Origin: Caulobacter sp. 32-67-35
GTDB taxonomy: Bacteria > Pseudomonadota > Alphaproteobacteria > Caulobacterales > Caulobacteraceae
Direction of reading: 5' to 3'
NCBI GenBank assembly: GCA_002280875.1
Contig: NCEV01000009.1
Coordinates: 62,001-126,000, forward strand
Length of the DNA: 64,000 nt
Shown: in pieces, positions 47,881-57,538 of the stretch
Position numbering within the stretch: position 1 is the stretch's first letter
Layout of the letters: every line of letters starts with the position of its first letter
Notes under the pieces: generated by a model
The model's input: the letters and a program-made list of their open reading frames with translations, nothing else
Told to the model about the DNA's origin: nothing
Database searches by the model: none
Program-made: the position numbers and the translations under genes

Positions 47881-49689
47881 ATGGCCGACGGTCAAGCGCC
47901 CATCGATCAGGATCACTTCCTGGGCGTCTCGCGTTCGTTGAGCGGCCGGGCCTGGCGCGAGCGGCCGGGCGACTCAGCGGCGGCGCGTAGCCATCAGCAG
48001 GTGCATGGCCTGTCGGAGCCTCTGGCCCGGGCCCTGGCCGCTCGAGGCGTGGGCGTCGACGGGGCCGAGGACTATCTGCGCCCCACCCTGAAGGCGCTGT
48101 TCCCCGATCCTTCCAGCTTCACTGACATGGACCGGGCTGCGGAGATCCTGATCGACGCGCTGGAAGCCGGCCGTCCGACCATGGTGTTCGCCGACTATGA
48201 CGTCGACGGCGCCACCAGCGCCGCCCAGCTGGTCCGCTGGTTCCGCCATATGGGCGTCGAGCTGCCGATCTATATCCCCGACCGCCTGACCGAGGGCTAT
48301 GGGCCCAGCCCTGCGGCCTTCAAGACCATCCGCGACACCGGCGCCGAACTGGTGGTGACTCTGGACTGCGGCGCGGCGGCCTATGACGCCATCGCCAGCG
48401 CCGCTACGATCGGCCTGGAGGTCGTGGTGATTGATCACCACCTGATGCGCGAGGACCCGCCGGCTGCCGCCGCCGTGGTCAATCCCAACCGTCCGGGCTG
48501 CCGGAGCGGGCAGGGGGTTCTGGCCGCCGCCGGCGTCACCTTCGTGCTGCTTACCGCCCTCAACAGGGAGGCCCGCAAGCGCGGCCTGTTCACCGACGAC
48601 CGCCCGCAACCGGATCCGCGCCAGTGGCTGGATCTGGTGGCCATGGGCGAGGTCTGCGACGTCACCCAGCTGGTCGGCTTTAACCGAGCCCTGACGATGT
48701 TGGGCCTGCGCACCATGTCCCAGTGGGGCAACCCGGGCCTCAAGGCTCTGTTCGAGGTCGGCAAGGGCTCTGGTCCGGCTTCCGTGTTCCATGCCGGCTT
48801 CATCCTGGGGCCGCGCATCAACGCGGGAGGGCGCATCGGTCGCTCCGACCTTGGCGCGCGTCTTCTGTCCACGGACGATCCCGAAGAAGCCCGGATGCTG
48901 GCCGAGGAACTCGACGCCCTCAATACCGAGCGCAAGGCCGTGGAGGCCGGCGTGGTCGAGGAGGCTGCGGCCGTGCTGGAGCGTGGCAGCAACTTCAATC
49001 CCGACGCCCCGGTGATCGTGGTGGCGGGGGAGGGATGGCACCCTGGCGTGATCGGCATTGTCGCCGGCCGCCTGCGCGAGCGCTATCGCAAGCCCGTGGT
49101 GGTGGTCGGCATCGACCGCGCCGCCAATGTCGGCAAGGGCTCGGGGCGTTCCCAGCCCGGCGTCAATCTGGGCGCGGCCATCCAGGCGGCCTTCGAGCAG
49201 GGCCTGCTGATGTCCGGCGGTGGCCACGCCATGGCGGCAGGTCTGTCTATTCGCCCCGACTCGATCCCCGAGCTGCGCGCCTTCCTGGAAGAGCGTCTGG
49301 CCGGCGAGATGGAGGCGGTAGGTCCCGAGGCCGTCGAGATCGACGCCCTGGTTCAGCCGCGCGGCGTCGATCGCGCGCTCTATGAAGACTTCCAGCGCCT
49401 GGCGCCGTTCGGTCCTGGCAACCCCGAGCCAATGTTCGCCCTGACCGGCGTTCGCGCTGACCGCGTGATGGCCCTGAAGGGCGGCCACGTGAAGCTGGAT
49501 CTGGTGGGTCCGACGGGCGAGCGCCTGAAGGCGATTTCCTGGCGCAGCGCCGAAACCGACCTGGGCCGCCGGCTGCTTTCTGGGGGCGGCGCGCTGCACG
49601 TCGCCGGCAAGTTGAAGCCTGACGACTATAACGGCCGCAACGGCGTTCAGCTGGAGATCGAGGACGCCGCCGACCCGCGCGCCTGTTGA
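47881..49689 (+). CDS. recJ: Single-stranded-DNA-specific exonuclease RecJ
   Basis: RecJ degrades single-stranded DNA 5' to 3' in recombination and mismatch repair. The 602-residue protein has the DHH phosphoesterase motifs VFADYDVDGATSAAQLVRW, LDCGAAAYD and VIDHHLMREDPP, the DHHA1-type SGGGHAMAAGLSI and an OB-fold C-terminus. It is complete and lies 99 bases after fbp. Confidence 0.96.
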   Translation: MADGQAPIDQDHFLGVSRSLSGRAWRERPGDSAAARSHQQVHGLSEPLARALAARGVGVDGAEDYLRPTLKALFPDPSSFTDMDRAAEILIDALEAGRPTMVFADYDVDGATSAAQLVRWFRHMGVELPIYIPDRLTEGYGPSPAAFKTIRDTGAELVVTLDCGAAAYDAIASAATIGLEVVVIDHHLMREDPPAAAAVVNPNRPGCRSGQGVLAAAGVTFVLLTALNREARKRGLFTDDRPQPDPRQWLDLVAMGEVCDVTQLVGFNRALTMLGLRTMSQWGNPGLKALFEVGKGSGPASVFHAGFILGPRINAGGRIGRSDLGARLLSTDDPEEARMLAEELDALNTERKAVEAGVVEEAAAVLERGSNFNPDAPVIVVAGEGWHPGVIGIVAGRLRERYRKPVVVVGIDRAANVGKGSGRSQPGVNLGAAIQAAFEQGLLMSGGGHAMAAGLSIRPDSIPELRAFLEERLAGEMEAVGPEAVEIDALVQPRGVDRALYEDFQRLAPFGPGNPEPMFALTGVRADRVMALKGGHVKLDLVGPTGERLKAISWRSAETDLGRRLLSGGGALHVAGKLKPDDYNGRNGVQLEIEDAADPRAC

Positions 49690-49807
49690 TCTGGAACGGC
49701 TTTTCGCAGGGTGTTGGCCCGGTCTGTGGGCGAACGGAAAAAATGCTTGGCTGCGGGTTGCGCACCCCAAACGGCGCGGCTATACACCCGCTTCCTCGCG
49801 GGGCCGT

Positions 49808-49882
49808 GGTCCCTTCGTCTATCGGTTAGGACGCCAGATTTTCATTCTGGAGAGAGGGGTTCGACTCCCCTAGGGACTACCA
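49808..49882 (+). tRNA. tRNA-Glu (anticodon TTC), copy 1
   Basis: A 75-base cloverleaf with encoded CCA; the anticodon loop (TTTTCAT within CCAGATTTTCATTCTGG) gives TTC. The acceptor starts GGTCCCT and ends AGGGACT, with a G-U first pair. It is identical in sequence to the copy at 49941. Confidence 0.95.
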
Positions 49883-49940
49883 CCCGCGAGGCTTTCAACT
49901 TGGTCTGCCTGACACCGTTTCCACCCCAGGGTGGCGATGT

Positions 49941-50015
49941 GGTCCCTTCGTCTATCGGTTAGGACGCCAGATTTTCATTCTGGAGAGAGGGGTTCGACTC
50001 CCCTAGGGACTACCA
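49941..50015 (+). tRNA. tRNA-Glu (anticodon TTC), copy 2
   Basis: Identical base for base to copy 1, 58 bases further on. Both are probably co-transcribed with the recJ region or from their own promoter. Confidence 0.95.
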
Positions 50016-50211
50016 CCCTCGGCTGCACTTTTGGCGCCTGCGGCTGTATTTCAGAATTATTTCCGAAAAATATCTGCGACGAAATGTCGCGGTGTGCTCG
50101 CGAGCGTGTGCTTGACGCGAATTCACCATTGACGGCTCTCCTAACGCGAGAACAGTGTTATTCTTGTGGCGCTCGTCCCATTGGGCTGATTGGGCGGGCC
50201 AGAGGGGCGGA

Positions 50212-50832
50212 ATGTCTGGTTACGATTTCGAGGCCGCGGGGGCGCATGAAGATTTCGTGCGGATCAGCGGACGCGTTAAATGGTTCGATGTCGGCAAGGG
50301 GTATGGGTTCATCGTTCCGGATGATCCTGGACAAACCGGCCTGAAGGACGTGCTTCTCCACGTGACCTCGCTACGCAATTGCGGGCGGGAAACAGCGCCT
50401 GAGGGGGCTGTGATCGTCTGTGATGTCGTGCGCCGCCCCAAGGGCTGGCAGGTCAGCGAAGTCGTTGATCTGGACGAGACATCCGCGCCCTCGCCACTGG
50501 AACGGCCCCGCCGCACCTTAGTCGATCCGGGACAACGTCGAGAGCGCGACGGACTTGGTAATGGTTTCCGCTCTGGTCTGGACAGCGCCGGCGGGCGACA
50601 GACTCTGACGCCAGAGGGGCCGGCCGAGCATGCCAAGGTCAAGTGGTTCAATCGCACCAAGGGCTACGGCTTCGTGGTCCGGGATGCCGAGCCAGGCGAT
50701 ATCTTCGTCCATATCGAGACCCTGCGCCGAGGTGGCCTGGAAGATCTCCAGCCGGGCGATGACGTCCTGGTGCGTTTCGCCAAGGGGCCCAAGGGTCTGG
50801 TGGTCGCCGAGATCACTCCGGGCGACGCCTGA
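50212..50832 (+). CDS. Cold-shock protein with two cold-shock domains
   Basis: The 206-residue protein has two complete cold-shock domains: [18 protein letters not shown] at about residues 22-38 and [20 protein letters not shown] at about 142-160, joined by a charged linker. Caulobacter has such double-domain proteins (CspC and CspD), which appear in stationary phase; which one this is cannot be told. The start at 50212 ([10 protein letters not shown]) follows AGGGGCGG. The 196 bases upstream contain two TTGACG hexamers (50112, 50129) but no convincing -10. Confidence 0.9.
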   Translation: MSGYDFEAAGAHEDFVRISGRVKWFDVGKGYGFIVPDDPGQTGLKDVLLHVTSLRNCGRETAPEGAVIVCDVVRRPKGWQVSEVVDLDETSAPSPLERPRRTLVDPGQRRERDGLGNGFRSGLDSAGGRQTLTPEGPAEHAKVKWFNRTKGYGFVVRDAEPGDIFVHIETLRRGGLEDLQPGDDVLVRFAKGPKGLVVAEITPGDA

Positions 50833-50917
50833 CTTTCGCCATCTCGCCCTGCCATTCCATTTACTGGACCGCTGCGCCTGGCTGCGCGTCTGGTCGTATG
50901 GCGAGTGAGGACATGGC

Positions 50918-51397
50918 GTGGCGATGATCGGTCAACTGGGAAGGCGAGCGGTTCTGTCGGCCGTGCTTGCCGGCGCGCTCTTCGTGGGCGGTATCGCCAT
51001 CGCCAAGCCGGCGGGCAAACTGGAGACTGTCGAGCTCATTACCGCCAAGGGCCGCGCGCGCTTTCAGGTCGAGATCGCCGCGACTCGCGCCGAACAGCAG
51101 CGCGGCCTGATGTTCCGCAAGTCGCTGGCGCCCGACCGCGGTATGCTTTTCACCTACGCCAAGCCACAGCCGGCCGCGTTCTGGATGAAGAACACCCTGA
51201 TACCGCTCGACATTGTCTATATCGCGCCAAATGGCCGGGTGCTGTCGATTGTTCGAAACGCCCAACCCCACAACGAAATGCCCATGCCTTCGGGCGGTCC
51301 AGTTCTCGGGGTTCTCGAGATCGCCGGCGGCCGCGCCGCGCAACTGGGCATCCTGCCAGGGGACAAGGTGCTGCACCGGATCTTTCCGAAAGGCTGA
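50918..51397 (+). CDS. DUF192 family secreted protein
   Basis: A 159-residue protein with a signal peptide (AVLSAVLAGALFVGGIAIA) and one DUF192 domain: RAEQQRGLMFRKSLAPDRGM, then FWMKNTLIPLDIVYIAPNG and GGPVLGVLEIAGGRAAQLGI. The function is unknown. The start may be GTG 50918 or ATG 50924. It follows the cold-shock gene in the same direction by 85 bases and precedes tRNA-Pro by 74. Confidence 0.88.
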   Translation: MAMIGQLGRRAVLSAVLAGALFVGGIAIAKPAGKLETVELITAKGRARFQVEIAATRAEQQRGLMFRKSLAPDRGMLFTYAKPQPAAFWMKNTLIPLDIVYIAPNGRVLSIVRNAQPHNEMPMPSGGPVLGVLEIAGGRAAQLGILPGDKVLHRIFPKG

Positions 51398-51471
51398 TCG
51401 TTCGACGATTGTTACCGTTCGTGTTTGATCCGGCCGCCGAACCCCTGTAGAGCACGCGCCTGCCGATGTGT

Positions 51472-51548
<77 letters not shown>

Positions 51549-51571
51549 TCGGCAAAAGATTGGAGAGGTTC

Positions 51572-51877
51572 ATGCTGGCCCGCATCTATCGCCCCGCCAA
51601 GACCGCCATGCAGTCCGGCAAGGCCAAGACCAAGGATTGGGTGCTCGAGTTCGAACCCGCCTCGGCCCGCCGTTCGGACCCGCTGATGGGCTGGACCCAG
51701 TCGAGCGACATGAACGGCCAGGTTCGCCTGACCTTTGACACTCGCGAAGAAGCGGTCGCCTACGCCCAGCACAACGGTTTGGCTTTCCAGCTTTTTGAGC
51801 CCAAGACGCCAAAGCGGATCATCAAGGCCTATGCCGATAACTTCGCGGCCGGCCGTAGACAGCCCTGGACGCACTAG
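51572..51877 (+). CDS. NADH dehydrogenase accessory subunit (NDUFS4-like, ETC complex I subunit family)
   Basis: This 101-residue protein matches the PF04800 family, homologues of the mitochondrial complex I subunit NDUFS4 (18 kDa, AQDQ). It has MLARIYRPAKTAMQSGKAKT, WVLEFEPASARRSDPLMGW and VRLTFDTREEAVAYAQHNGL. It is a peripheral accessory subunit near the FMN/NADH module. The ATG at 51572 follows GGAGAGG. It lies between the tRNA-Pro and tRNA-Arg genes, far from the nuo operon, as usual for this gene. Confidence 0.93.
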   Translation: MLARIYRPAKTAMQSGKAKTKDWVLEFEPASARRSDPLMGWTQSSDMNGQVRLTFDTREEAVAYAQHNGLAFQLFEPKTPKRIIKAYADNFAAGRRQPWTH

Positions 51878-51904
51878 CGTCCGGTTCCAGGATCTCGGAG
51901 ATCC

Positions 51905-51981
51905 GCGCCCTTAGCTCAGCTGGATAGAGCACTCGCCTTCTAAGCGAGCGGTCGCTGGTTCGAATCCAGCAGGGCGCGCCA
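51905..51981 (+). tRNA. tRNA-Arg (anticodon TCT)
   Basis: A 77-base cloverleaf with acceptor GCGCCCT / AGGGCGC, discriminator G and encoded CCA. The anticodon loop CTTCTAA between CTCGC and GCGAG gives TCT (reads AGA). Confidence 0.95.
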
Positions 51982-52054
51982 TCCGGCTCACCTCTCGCCG
52001 GCCTGGCAGCGCGCTTCGGGTAGCCGCCGCCAGGCGCTGATGATTGGGCTTGGT

Positions 52055-53296
52055 CTAGACAAAGTCCTCGTCCCGCTCGACGGCTGCTGGCGGGCAAGGC
52101 TTGCAAAGCCGAAGAACGATCATGCCCAAGAGAGCCGAGGCGAGTGAGCCCACCAGCACGCCAATCTTGGTCTCGTCGATCAGGAGCGGATCGCTGAACG
52201 CCAGGTTGCCGATGAACAGGCTCATGGTGAAGCCAATGCCGCAGAGCACGGACACGCCGTAGAGCTGTGTCGCTGTGGCGTCTCTGGGCATGTCGGCCCA
52301 GCCCAGGCGCACGATGGCTATGGCCGTCAGGAAGACGCCGACCTGCTTGCCGACAAAGAGGCCCAGCGCCACGCCGAGGGGCACGGGATCGACCAGGGCG
52401 GCTGGCGAAACGCCGACGAAGGACAGGCCGGCATTGGCGAAACCGAACAGGGGCACGATCAGGAAGGCGACTGGCTTGTGCAGGGAATGTTCGAGACGGT
52501 GCAGCGGCGATGCGACGTGATCGGGCGCTGCAGGGCTCTTGCGCAGCGGGATCAACATGGCCAGGGCTACGCCCGCCAGGGTCGCGTGGACGCCCGACTC
52601 CAGAACAAGCCACCACAGGACGAGACCGCCCAGCAGATAGGGCCACAGCGTCATCACCTTCATCCGATTGAGGACGAACAGGCCGATCAGCACGCAGCCC
52701 GCGCCCGCCAGATAGGCCACGTGAAGTTGCGCGGTGTAGAACAGTGCGATGATCACGATCGCGGCAAGGTCGTCCATGATGGCGATCGCCGTCAGGAAGA
52801 TCTTCAGGGATCCGGGAACCCGGGGTCCCAGTAGCGCCAGGACGCCCAGGGCGAAAGCGATGTCCGTAGCCGAAGGGATGGCCCAGCCGTCGCGACTGGC
52901 CGGGGAGCCGGCATTGAAGGCCAGATAAATCAGCGCCGGGACGACCACGCCGCCCAGGGCCGCGACGCCCGGTAGAATGACGCGCGACGGCTTGGAGAGC
53001 TGGCCGTCGAGGACCTCGCGTTTGATCTCCAGACCGACGAGCAGGAAGAACACCGCCATCAGGCCGTCATTGATCCAGTGGATCACACTCTCGCGCAGAT
53101 GGAAGGCGCCAATCGTAAAGCCGAACTCTGTCTTCAGCGCCGCGAAGTAGGCGGCAGCCAACGGAGAGTTGGCGATCACCAGGGCGAGCGCCGCAGCCAC
53201 CATCAACACGTAGCCGCCCGAGGCCTCGTGATACAGGAAGGCGCGAAGGGCCGAGAGGGGGCGGGACCGGGATGCGGTTGGCGTCATGCAGGTCAC
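52055..53296 (-). CDS. nhaA: Na+/H+ antiporter NhaA
   Basis: NhaA exchanges protons for sodium at alkaline pH. The 413-residue protein is a 12-helix membrane protein with the key aspartates in [19 protein letters not shown] and [18 protein letters not shown], and the [16 protein letters not shown] loop. An Arg/Ser-rich N-terminus of about 17 residues precedes the first helix. It is complete. The stop is near the tRNA-Arg end. The upstream 247 bases hold no other gene. Confidence 0.94.
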   Translation of the reverse strand: MTCMTPTASRSRPLSALRAFLYHEASGGYVLMVAAALALVIANSPLAAAYFAALKTEFGFTIGAFHLRESVIHWINDGLMAVFFLLVGLEIKREVLDGQLSKPSRVILPGVAALGGVVVPALIYLAFNAGSPASRDGWAIPSATDIAFALGVLALLGPRVPGSLKIFLTAIAIMDDLAAIVIIALFYTAQLHVAYLAGAGCVLIGLFVLNRMKVMTLWPYLLGGLVLWWLVLESGVHATLAGVALAMLIPLRKSPAAPDHVASPLHRLEHSLHKPVAFLIVPLFGFANAGLSFVGVSPAALVDPVPLGVALGLFVGKQVGVFLTAIAIVRLGWADMPRDATATQLYGVSVLCGIGFTMSLFIGNLAFSDPLLIDETKIGVLVGSLASALLGMIVLRLCKPCPPAAVERDEDFV

Positions 53297-53543
53297 ATCT
53301 TTCTAACGGGCGTCGCGCTGACGCAGGAGGGGAGAGCGCCGCCCCGACCGGAGGCACGCGCCGTCGCGCGTCAAGTTCGTGATCTGGCCCAGGGGGTCAA
53401 GTCTAACCGCCGTATTGGCTCAGAGATTTGGTCGGTGTCGTTCTGAACGCAATAGACGCAGGGATGGATGCCGCGCCGACTGCTTAAATGACCAGGCTGA
53501 GAGGCGCTGTTCGCCTCCGCCGCCCGCCACTCCCAACCCCTGC

Positions 53544-55397
53544 CTACTTAGCCGGGAGCTCATCGGCTCCCAGCCATTGATCGCGAAATGTCAGTTGGGC
53601 CTTGGTGGGCTTTAGGTTGGCGGTCTCATACCGGATGATCTCTAAGGACGGGTCGGCTGCGACTTTCAGCGGCGCTTCACGGACTTGCCCCCGCTGAATA
53701 AACCGCACAGAGGTCGCTTCATCCGGCTTTAGCCTTTCCAGCGCATCCAGCCAGTCTGCCTCGCTAGCGAACTCGAACCGGCCAATCCCGACAATGCGAT
53801 CGCCGGACTCAACGCCAGCCACATAGAGGGGGGTGTTCGGCGCAGGCGGTTCCGCCAGTAGGACTTCGCCGCCGTTCACGCGGATCCGGAGAGCGCCCAG
53901 CCAGGCGCGCTTGGGTGCTTTTCGGCGAAGTTTCAGTCCAGCACGGGCCAGTAGCGGCTCGAAGTCAGGCAGTTCTGCCCCCTTGATGGTGGTCTTGAAG
54001 AAGCGCTCCGAGAAGGCCGCATCTCCCGTTACGGCCGTCAATGCAAGGCGCAGATCAGCAGGTTTGTATGGCGTCTCCGGAACCCCGTGGGTCAGCCAGA
54101 GCCGGCGCATGTAGTTGTCCAGAGTCAGGGGGGCGGGGCGGCTTCTCAGCTGCAGGTCCAGCGCCAGCCCAATCACCGCACCATAGGGGTAGTAGGAGGT
54201 GAAGATGTTTGCGTTGGTCGGGTCGAGAGCGGCTGCTGCATCGACAAACGGCGCCCGCAAGCTCATGTCCTGGGGCGAGCCATAGCCCCGCCCTGGACCA
54301 TTGACCACGCCATTCACGGTCGAACTCAGGGCCTTCAGATACTCATCGACGGTCGACTGGCCCGAGCGGCGGATCAGCAGAGGCCCATAATACTGGGTGA
54401 AGCCCTCGGCCAACCACAGGGAAGGGGTCGGATTGGCTTTCGTGAAGTCGAAAGGCTCCAGTTCCGCTGGACGTATGCGCTCTACGTTCCAGGCATGAAA
54501 CAACTCGTGGCTCGCGGTGCCCAGCTGGGCGAAGTTGGCGCGAAACAGGGATTGGGTATTGCTGATGACGGTGGAGTTGCGGTGTTCCATCCCGTCGCCG
54601 GTGATCTGAGGCAAGTAGTCAGCGATGAACGTGTAGGTCCCGTAGTCGAACTTCGGCAGTTCGCCAAAGACCTTGATATGTTCGGGGAGGATCTTCTTCA
54701 GCTTGTCGGCGAAGGCGTCCGCATCTGCATCCGTGCCTTGATGATGCAGGGCCAGACGGAACGTGTAGGTCTGGCCAGCGTCTGTGACCTGCCATTCGCG
54801 CAGGGCGAAGTTGCTGATCTCGGTGGGGCTGTCCATGAAGTACTGGAGGTTGGGCGCCCAGTAGGTATCCGCCTCGCTTGAGGCCGGCAGCTGCGTCGCC
54901 ACCTTCCAGGTCGTGTCCGGGCGTCTGAACTTCACGCGGATCGGCTTGTCGTCATATCCGCTGGCCCACAGGAAGGTGGCCGGCATGTTCAGGTGAGCAT
55001 GCGTCGTGTCGATCTGCGAATAGGTGCCATCCCCGCGGTCGGCGTAGAGGATGTAGGTGACGCGTACAGTTCCGTCGTGGCCGGCGATGGTCCAGCTGTA
55101 CGGATCAGTCCGCTCAACGGCCAGGGGACGGCCGGCGCTGTCGGTGGCGCTCACCCGATAGACATTCTTGGCGAATTCATGAATGGCGTAGCGCCCCGGC
55201 GACGAGCGTGACATTTGCACCCTCAAAGGTCCGGCCGGAACGTTGGCGTAGCTCGCGGAGATCTGCGCTTCGTGGTGGCTCGCATTGTCGAACGCCACTT
55301 CGTACTGCACGGGCGCGCTCGCGCCGGGATCCTGCGCCATGGCTTCGCTGGCGAAGAGCAGAGTGAGGCTCGCCAGGCTGATCAAAGAATTCCGCAT
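53544..55397 (-). CDS. M61 family metallopeptidase (glycyl aminopeptidase type) with PDZ domain
   Basis: The 617-residue secreted peptidase has a signal peptide (MRNSLISLASLTLLFASEA, cut after MAQ), an N-terminal immunoglobulin-like region, the zinc motif HELFH (residues 297-301) with the downstream glutamate in LWLAEGFTQYY, and a C-terminal PDZ-like segment (LYVAGVESGDRIVGIGRFEF). M61 enzymes remove glycine or alanine from N-termini, and the physiological substrate is unknown. It is intact. A 417-base non-coding region separates it from the divergent XRE gene. Confidence 0.9.
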   Translation of the reverse strand: MRNSLISLASLTLLFASEAMAQDPGASAPVQYEVAFDNASHHEAQISASYANVPAGPLRVQMSRSSPGRYAIHEFAKNVYRVSATDSAGRPLAVERTDPYSWTIAGHDGTVRVTYILYADRGDGTYSQIDTTHAHLNMPATFLWASGYDDKPIRVKFRRPDTTWKVATQLPASSEADTYWAPNLQYFMDSPTEISNFALREWQVTDAGQTYTFRLALHHQGTDADADAFADKLKKILPEHIKVFGELPKFDYGTYTFIADYLPQITGDGMEHRNSTVISNTQSLFRANFAQLGTASHELFHAWNVERIRPAELEPFDFTKANPTPSLWLAEGFTQYYGPLLIRRSGQSTVDEYLKALSSTVNGVVNGPGRGYGSPQDMSLRAPFVDAAAALDPTNANIFTSYYPYGAVIGLALDLQLRSRPAPLTLDNYMRRLWLTHGVPETPYKPADLRLALTAVTGDAAFSERFFKTTIKGAELPDFEPLLARAGLKLRRKAPKRAWLGALRIRVNGGEVLLAEPPAPNTPLYVAGVESGDRIVGIGRFEFASEADWLDALERLKPDEATSVRFIQRGQVREAPLKVAADPSLEIIRYETANLKPTKAQLTFRDQWLGADELPAK

Positions 55398-55814
55398 TTG
55401 TCCCCCGGAGCTGCCGTATCGGCGATAGCGCGCACCATGAGAGGCGCACGCGCTGGTCGCAAGGCGTGTTTACCAGACCTCAATCCTACCGCCGGGGGCT
55501 GGCGGCTTGAAGGTCTCGTCGCCTGGATCGCTCGCGATCAGTGGGGGGTGGGGTTACCAATCGCAGGGAGTCTCCAGCCCGCGACCAGGCGACGAGAAAA
55601 TAACAATACGTCTAGTTATAACTGTAGGTCAAGCAGCGTTCGGCGCGCGGGTTTGGCCGTCGTGTCTGCGGCGCCCTATGGCGCCCACCCAAGGCAGGGT
55701 GCAATATTATGTCCATGACGAGTTCTCGCCTGTGACCCAATAAAACGTTGCATAATGACTGGATGTGGCGGAACATTTGACGACATCCGCGTCGCCCGTT
55801 GATCACGAGTCCAA
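55398..55814. other. 417-base non-coding region between divergent M61 and XRE genes
   Basis: No protein gene was found. It contains a 12-base inverted repeat pair (55515 and 55585), a perfect AGTTATAACT palindrome (55614-55623) and a GGCGCC-CTAT-GGCGCC hairpin (55670-55685). The region is somewhat A/T-richer near the right side, as expected for promoters of the XRE gene and regulation by it. Confidence 0.5.
55515..55596. repeat. Inverted repeat CTCGTCGCCTGG / CCAGGCGACGAG with 58-base spacer
   Basis: Two perfect 12-base arms at 55515-55526 and 55585-55596, extended inwards by TCGC / GCGA with one bulged base, give a stem of 16 pairs. Four A follow the right arm. It could be a structured RNA, a small repeat element or a remnant; I could not assign it to a known family. 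Confidence 0.4.
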
Positions 55815-56141
55815 ATGCCCCGAGCCACCCCTGATGCCGCCAAGGCCGCGCACACCAAGGCCCTGCGGCAGGAGGCCGGCCGATGGTTGAAAGCCGCCCG
55901 TGAGGCCGCTGGCCTAACCCAGGCCCAGCTCTCAGAGCAGGTGGGCCTGCGTTACTACACCTTTGTTTCCCAGGTCGAGAGCGGCGTAGGGCGCTTGCCC
56001 ATCGAGACCCAGGGGGCGTGGGCCAAGGCTCTTCACCTGGACGAAGCCGAATTTGCCAAGACATTGCTGGCCTATTATGAACCCGAGCTGCATCGGCTGC
56101 TGTTCGAGAGCGACGCCTCTCCCAGCCGAGCAATCGCCTAG
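55815..56141 (+). CDS. XRE family helix-turn-helix regulator
   Basis: A 108-residue protein with a Cro/C1-type HTH: WLKAAREAAGLTQAQLSEQ followed by GLRYYTFVSQVESGVGRLP. The C-terminus (AKTLLAYYEPELHRLLFE) may dimerise. It is 21 bases upstream of the RTX-repeat gene and very likely co-transcribed with it, so a local regulatory role is probable. The palindrome at 55614 may be its operator. Confidence 0.85.
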   Translation: MPRATPDAAKAAHTKALRQEAGRWLKAAREAAGLTQAQLSEQVGLRYYTFVSQVESGVGRLPIETQGAWAKALHLDEAEFAKTLLAYYEPELHRLLFESDASPSRAIA

Positions 56142-56162
56142 CGCTCGCCGAGCCGTCTCGCC

Positions 56163-57377
56163 GTGGGTACCGTTCTTTCGTTCGCCAATCGCACCCTGGG
56201 CAACGGCCAATGGACCGCGTCGGAGAGAAGCCGCCTTGAGGCGCTGACAGAGCGGTTCTTTGGTCCCTCCGAAAACATCCAGGTCGTCTTTGGCGCAACC
56301 GATGACGGCGCGCCCTGGTGCGCGCTAACCAACGAGGATGACGAGGTGGTGGTGCACGTCGCCCGTCTCGCTGATCAATTTCTGGTCCATTTCGTGGCGG
56401 AAGACGTCATGGCCAGCGGCGCAAACCTGCGTGAGGCCTTGGGCCAGTGGTTGAGCCCGGAGCCCGAGCGTGGTGGAGTGGTCGTGCCCTTCAGCCGGGC
56501 GCACAGCGGCGCCGGCGTACTGGTCCTGCTCGCGGTCGCCACCTTTCTGGAAGACCAGTTGCGCCTTGTTGCACCCCATTTGGCGGATGGCGGTGCGGCG
56601 CCTGCCGTGGGTCTGTCTGATGCCGAAACCGCGACCCCGTCAGAGCCTGGCGCCACAGACGAGGCGAAGGGCGGGGCAGGACCCTCAGCGGAAGATCCGT
56701 CATCGGATAGCGACGGTAGTGACGCCGCAACGGCGTCGGCGCTGATCGAGGCTGGCGAGGATCGAGCGACTTCGGCGGCTCAGTCCGCCGGAAGCGCTAC
56801 GCTTGCGCCTCCCGCAGACCCGGTCAAATCCGAGAGTCAGGCGAGTCCACCCAAAGATACGCCGCCGGAACTGCGCGGCGGCGATGGCGATGACAGGCTG
56901 ATCGGGTCTCCCCGTGCAGAGCGGCTTGTGGGCGGTCCAGGGAACGATCTCCTTGTTGGCGGCGGCGGGCGCGACACCCTGGATGGCGGCCTTGGCAATG
57001 ATCGGATCGTCCTGAACTCCGACTCCGTGGCGCATGGGGGGCGGGGCGGCGACACGTTCGTGATCATTGCGCCCAGGGTCCTGAATCAACCGGATACGCT
57101 GCTGGGTACGATTTTCGACTTCAACGCCAGCGAGGGCGATCGGCTGACGACTGCGGAGGGTGAGCTTGTCTTCGTCGGGCGTCCCGGCGGCGAACCAAGC
57201 GATCTTGGCTTTGCCTCAACGCCGGACGGTGGTCAGCGGGTCGAGGTTGATCTCGATGGGGACGGCCGCGCCGATGGCTATGTACTGCTCGCCCAGGCCT
57301 CGCCCGATGTCGTCATGCAGGGTGACGGTGGGGTGCTGATGGGCTCTTCGCCGGACTGGACTGGTATCTTCGGCTGA
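56163..57377 (+). CDS. RTX-type calcium-binding repeat protein
   Basis: I do not recognise the N-terminal 130 residues (about half of them hydrophobic, with VVVHVARLADQFLVHFVAED and a VLVLLAVATFLEDQL helix). Residues 150-235 are an acidic, Ser/Ala-rich disordered linker. Residues 239-285 are RTX nonapeptide repeats (GGDGDDRLIG, GGPGNDLLVG, GGGGRDTLDG, GGLGNDRIVL) that bind calcium, and about 366-378 is an EF-hand-like DLDGDGRADG. The C-terminus lacks a clear type I secretion signal but is glycine rich. No HlyB/HlyD/TolC genes are near. The start is a GTG at 56163, following the XRE gene. Confidence 0.75.
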   Translation: MGTVLSFANRTLGNGQWTASERSRLEALTERFFGPSENIQVVFGATDDGAPWCALTNEDDEVVVHVARLADQFLVHFVAEDVMASGANLREALGQWLSPEPERGGVVVPFSRAHSGAGVLVLLAVATFLEDQLRLVAPHLADGGAAPAVGLSDAETATPSEPGATDEAKGGAGPSAEDPSSDSDGSDAATASALIEAGEDRATSAAQSAGSATLAPPADPVKSESQASPPKDTPPELRGGDGDDRLIGSPRAERLVGGPGNDLLVGGGGRDTLDGGLGNDRIVLNSDSVAHGGRGGDTFVIIAPRVLNQPDTLLGTIFDFNASEGDRLTTAEGELVFVGRPGGEPSDLGFASTPDGGQRVEVDLDGDGRADGYVLLAQASPDVVMQGDGGVLMGSSPDWTGIFG

Positions 57378-57538
57378 AGCCACTCCCCAACGGCCGGGCG
57401 CCGGTGCTTGTGCAGTAAAAACTAGACTTGATATTGGTGATTATCGTAGCCTGCGGCGCATCAGCATCAGCGCGTTTTGCGCCAGCCTTGGACGCCATGA
57501 GCCTGCACAGCGAATCCAGATTGCGCCCAAGGCCCCGC

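Noticed and set aside
52000..52054. CCTGGC / GCCAGG inverted repeat as a terminator for nhaA
   Set aside because: The stem is interrupted and no T-run follows on the relevant strand.
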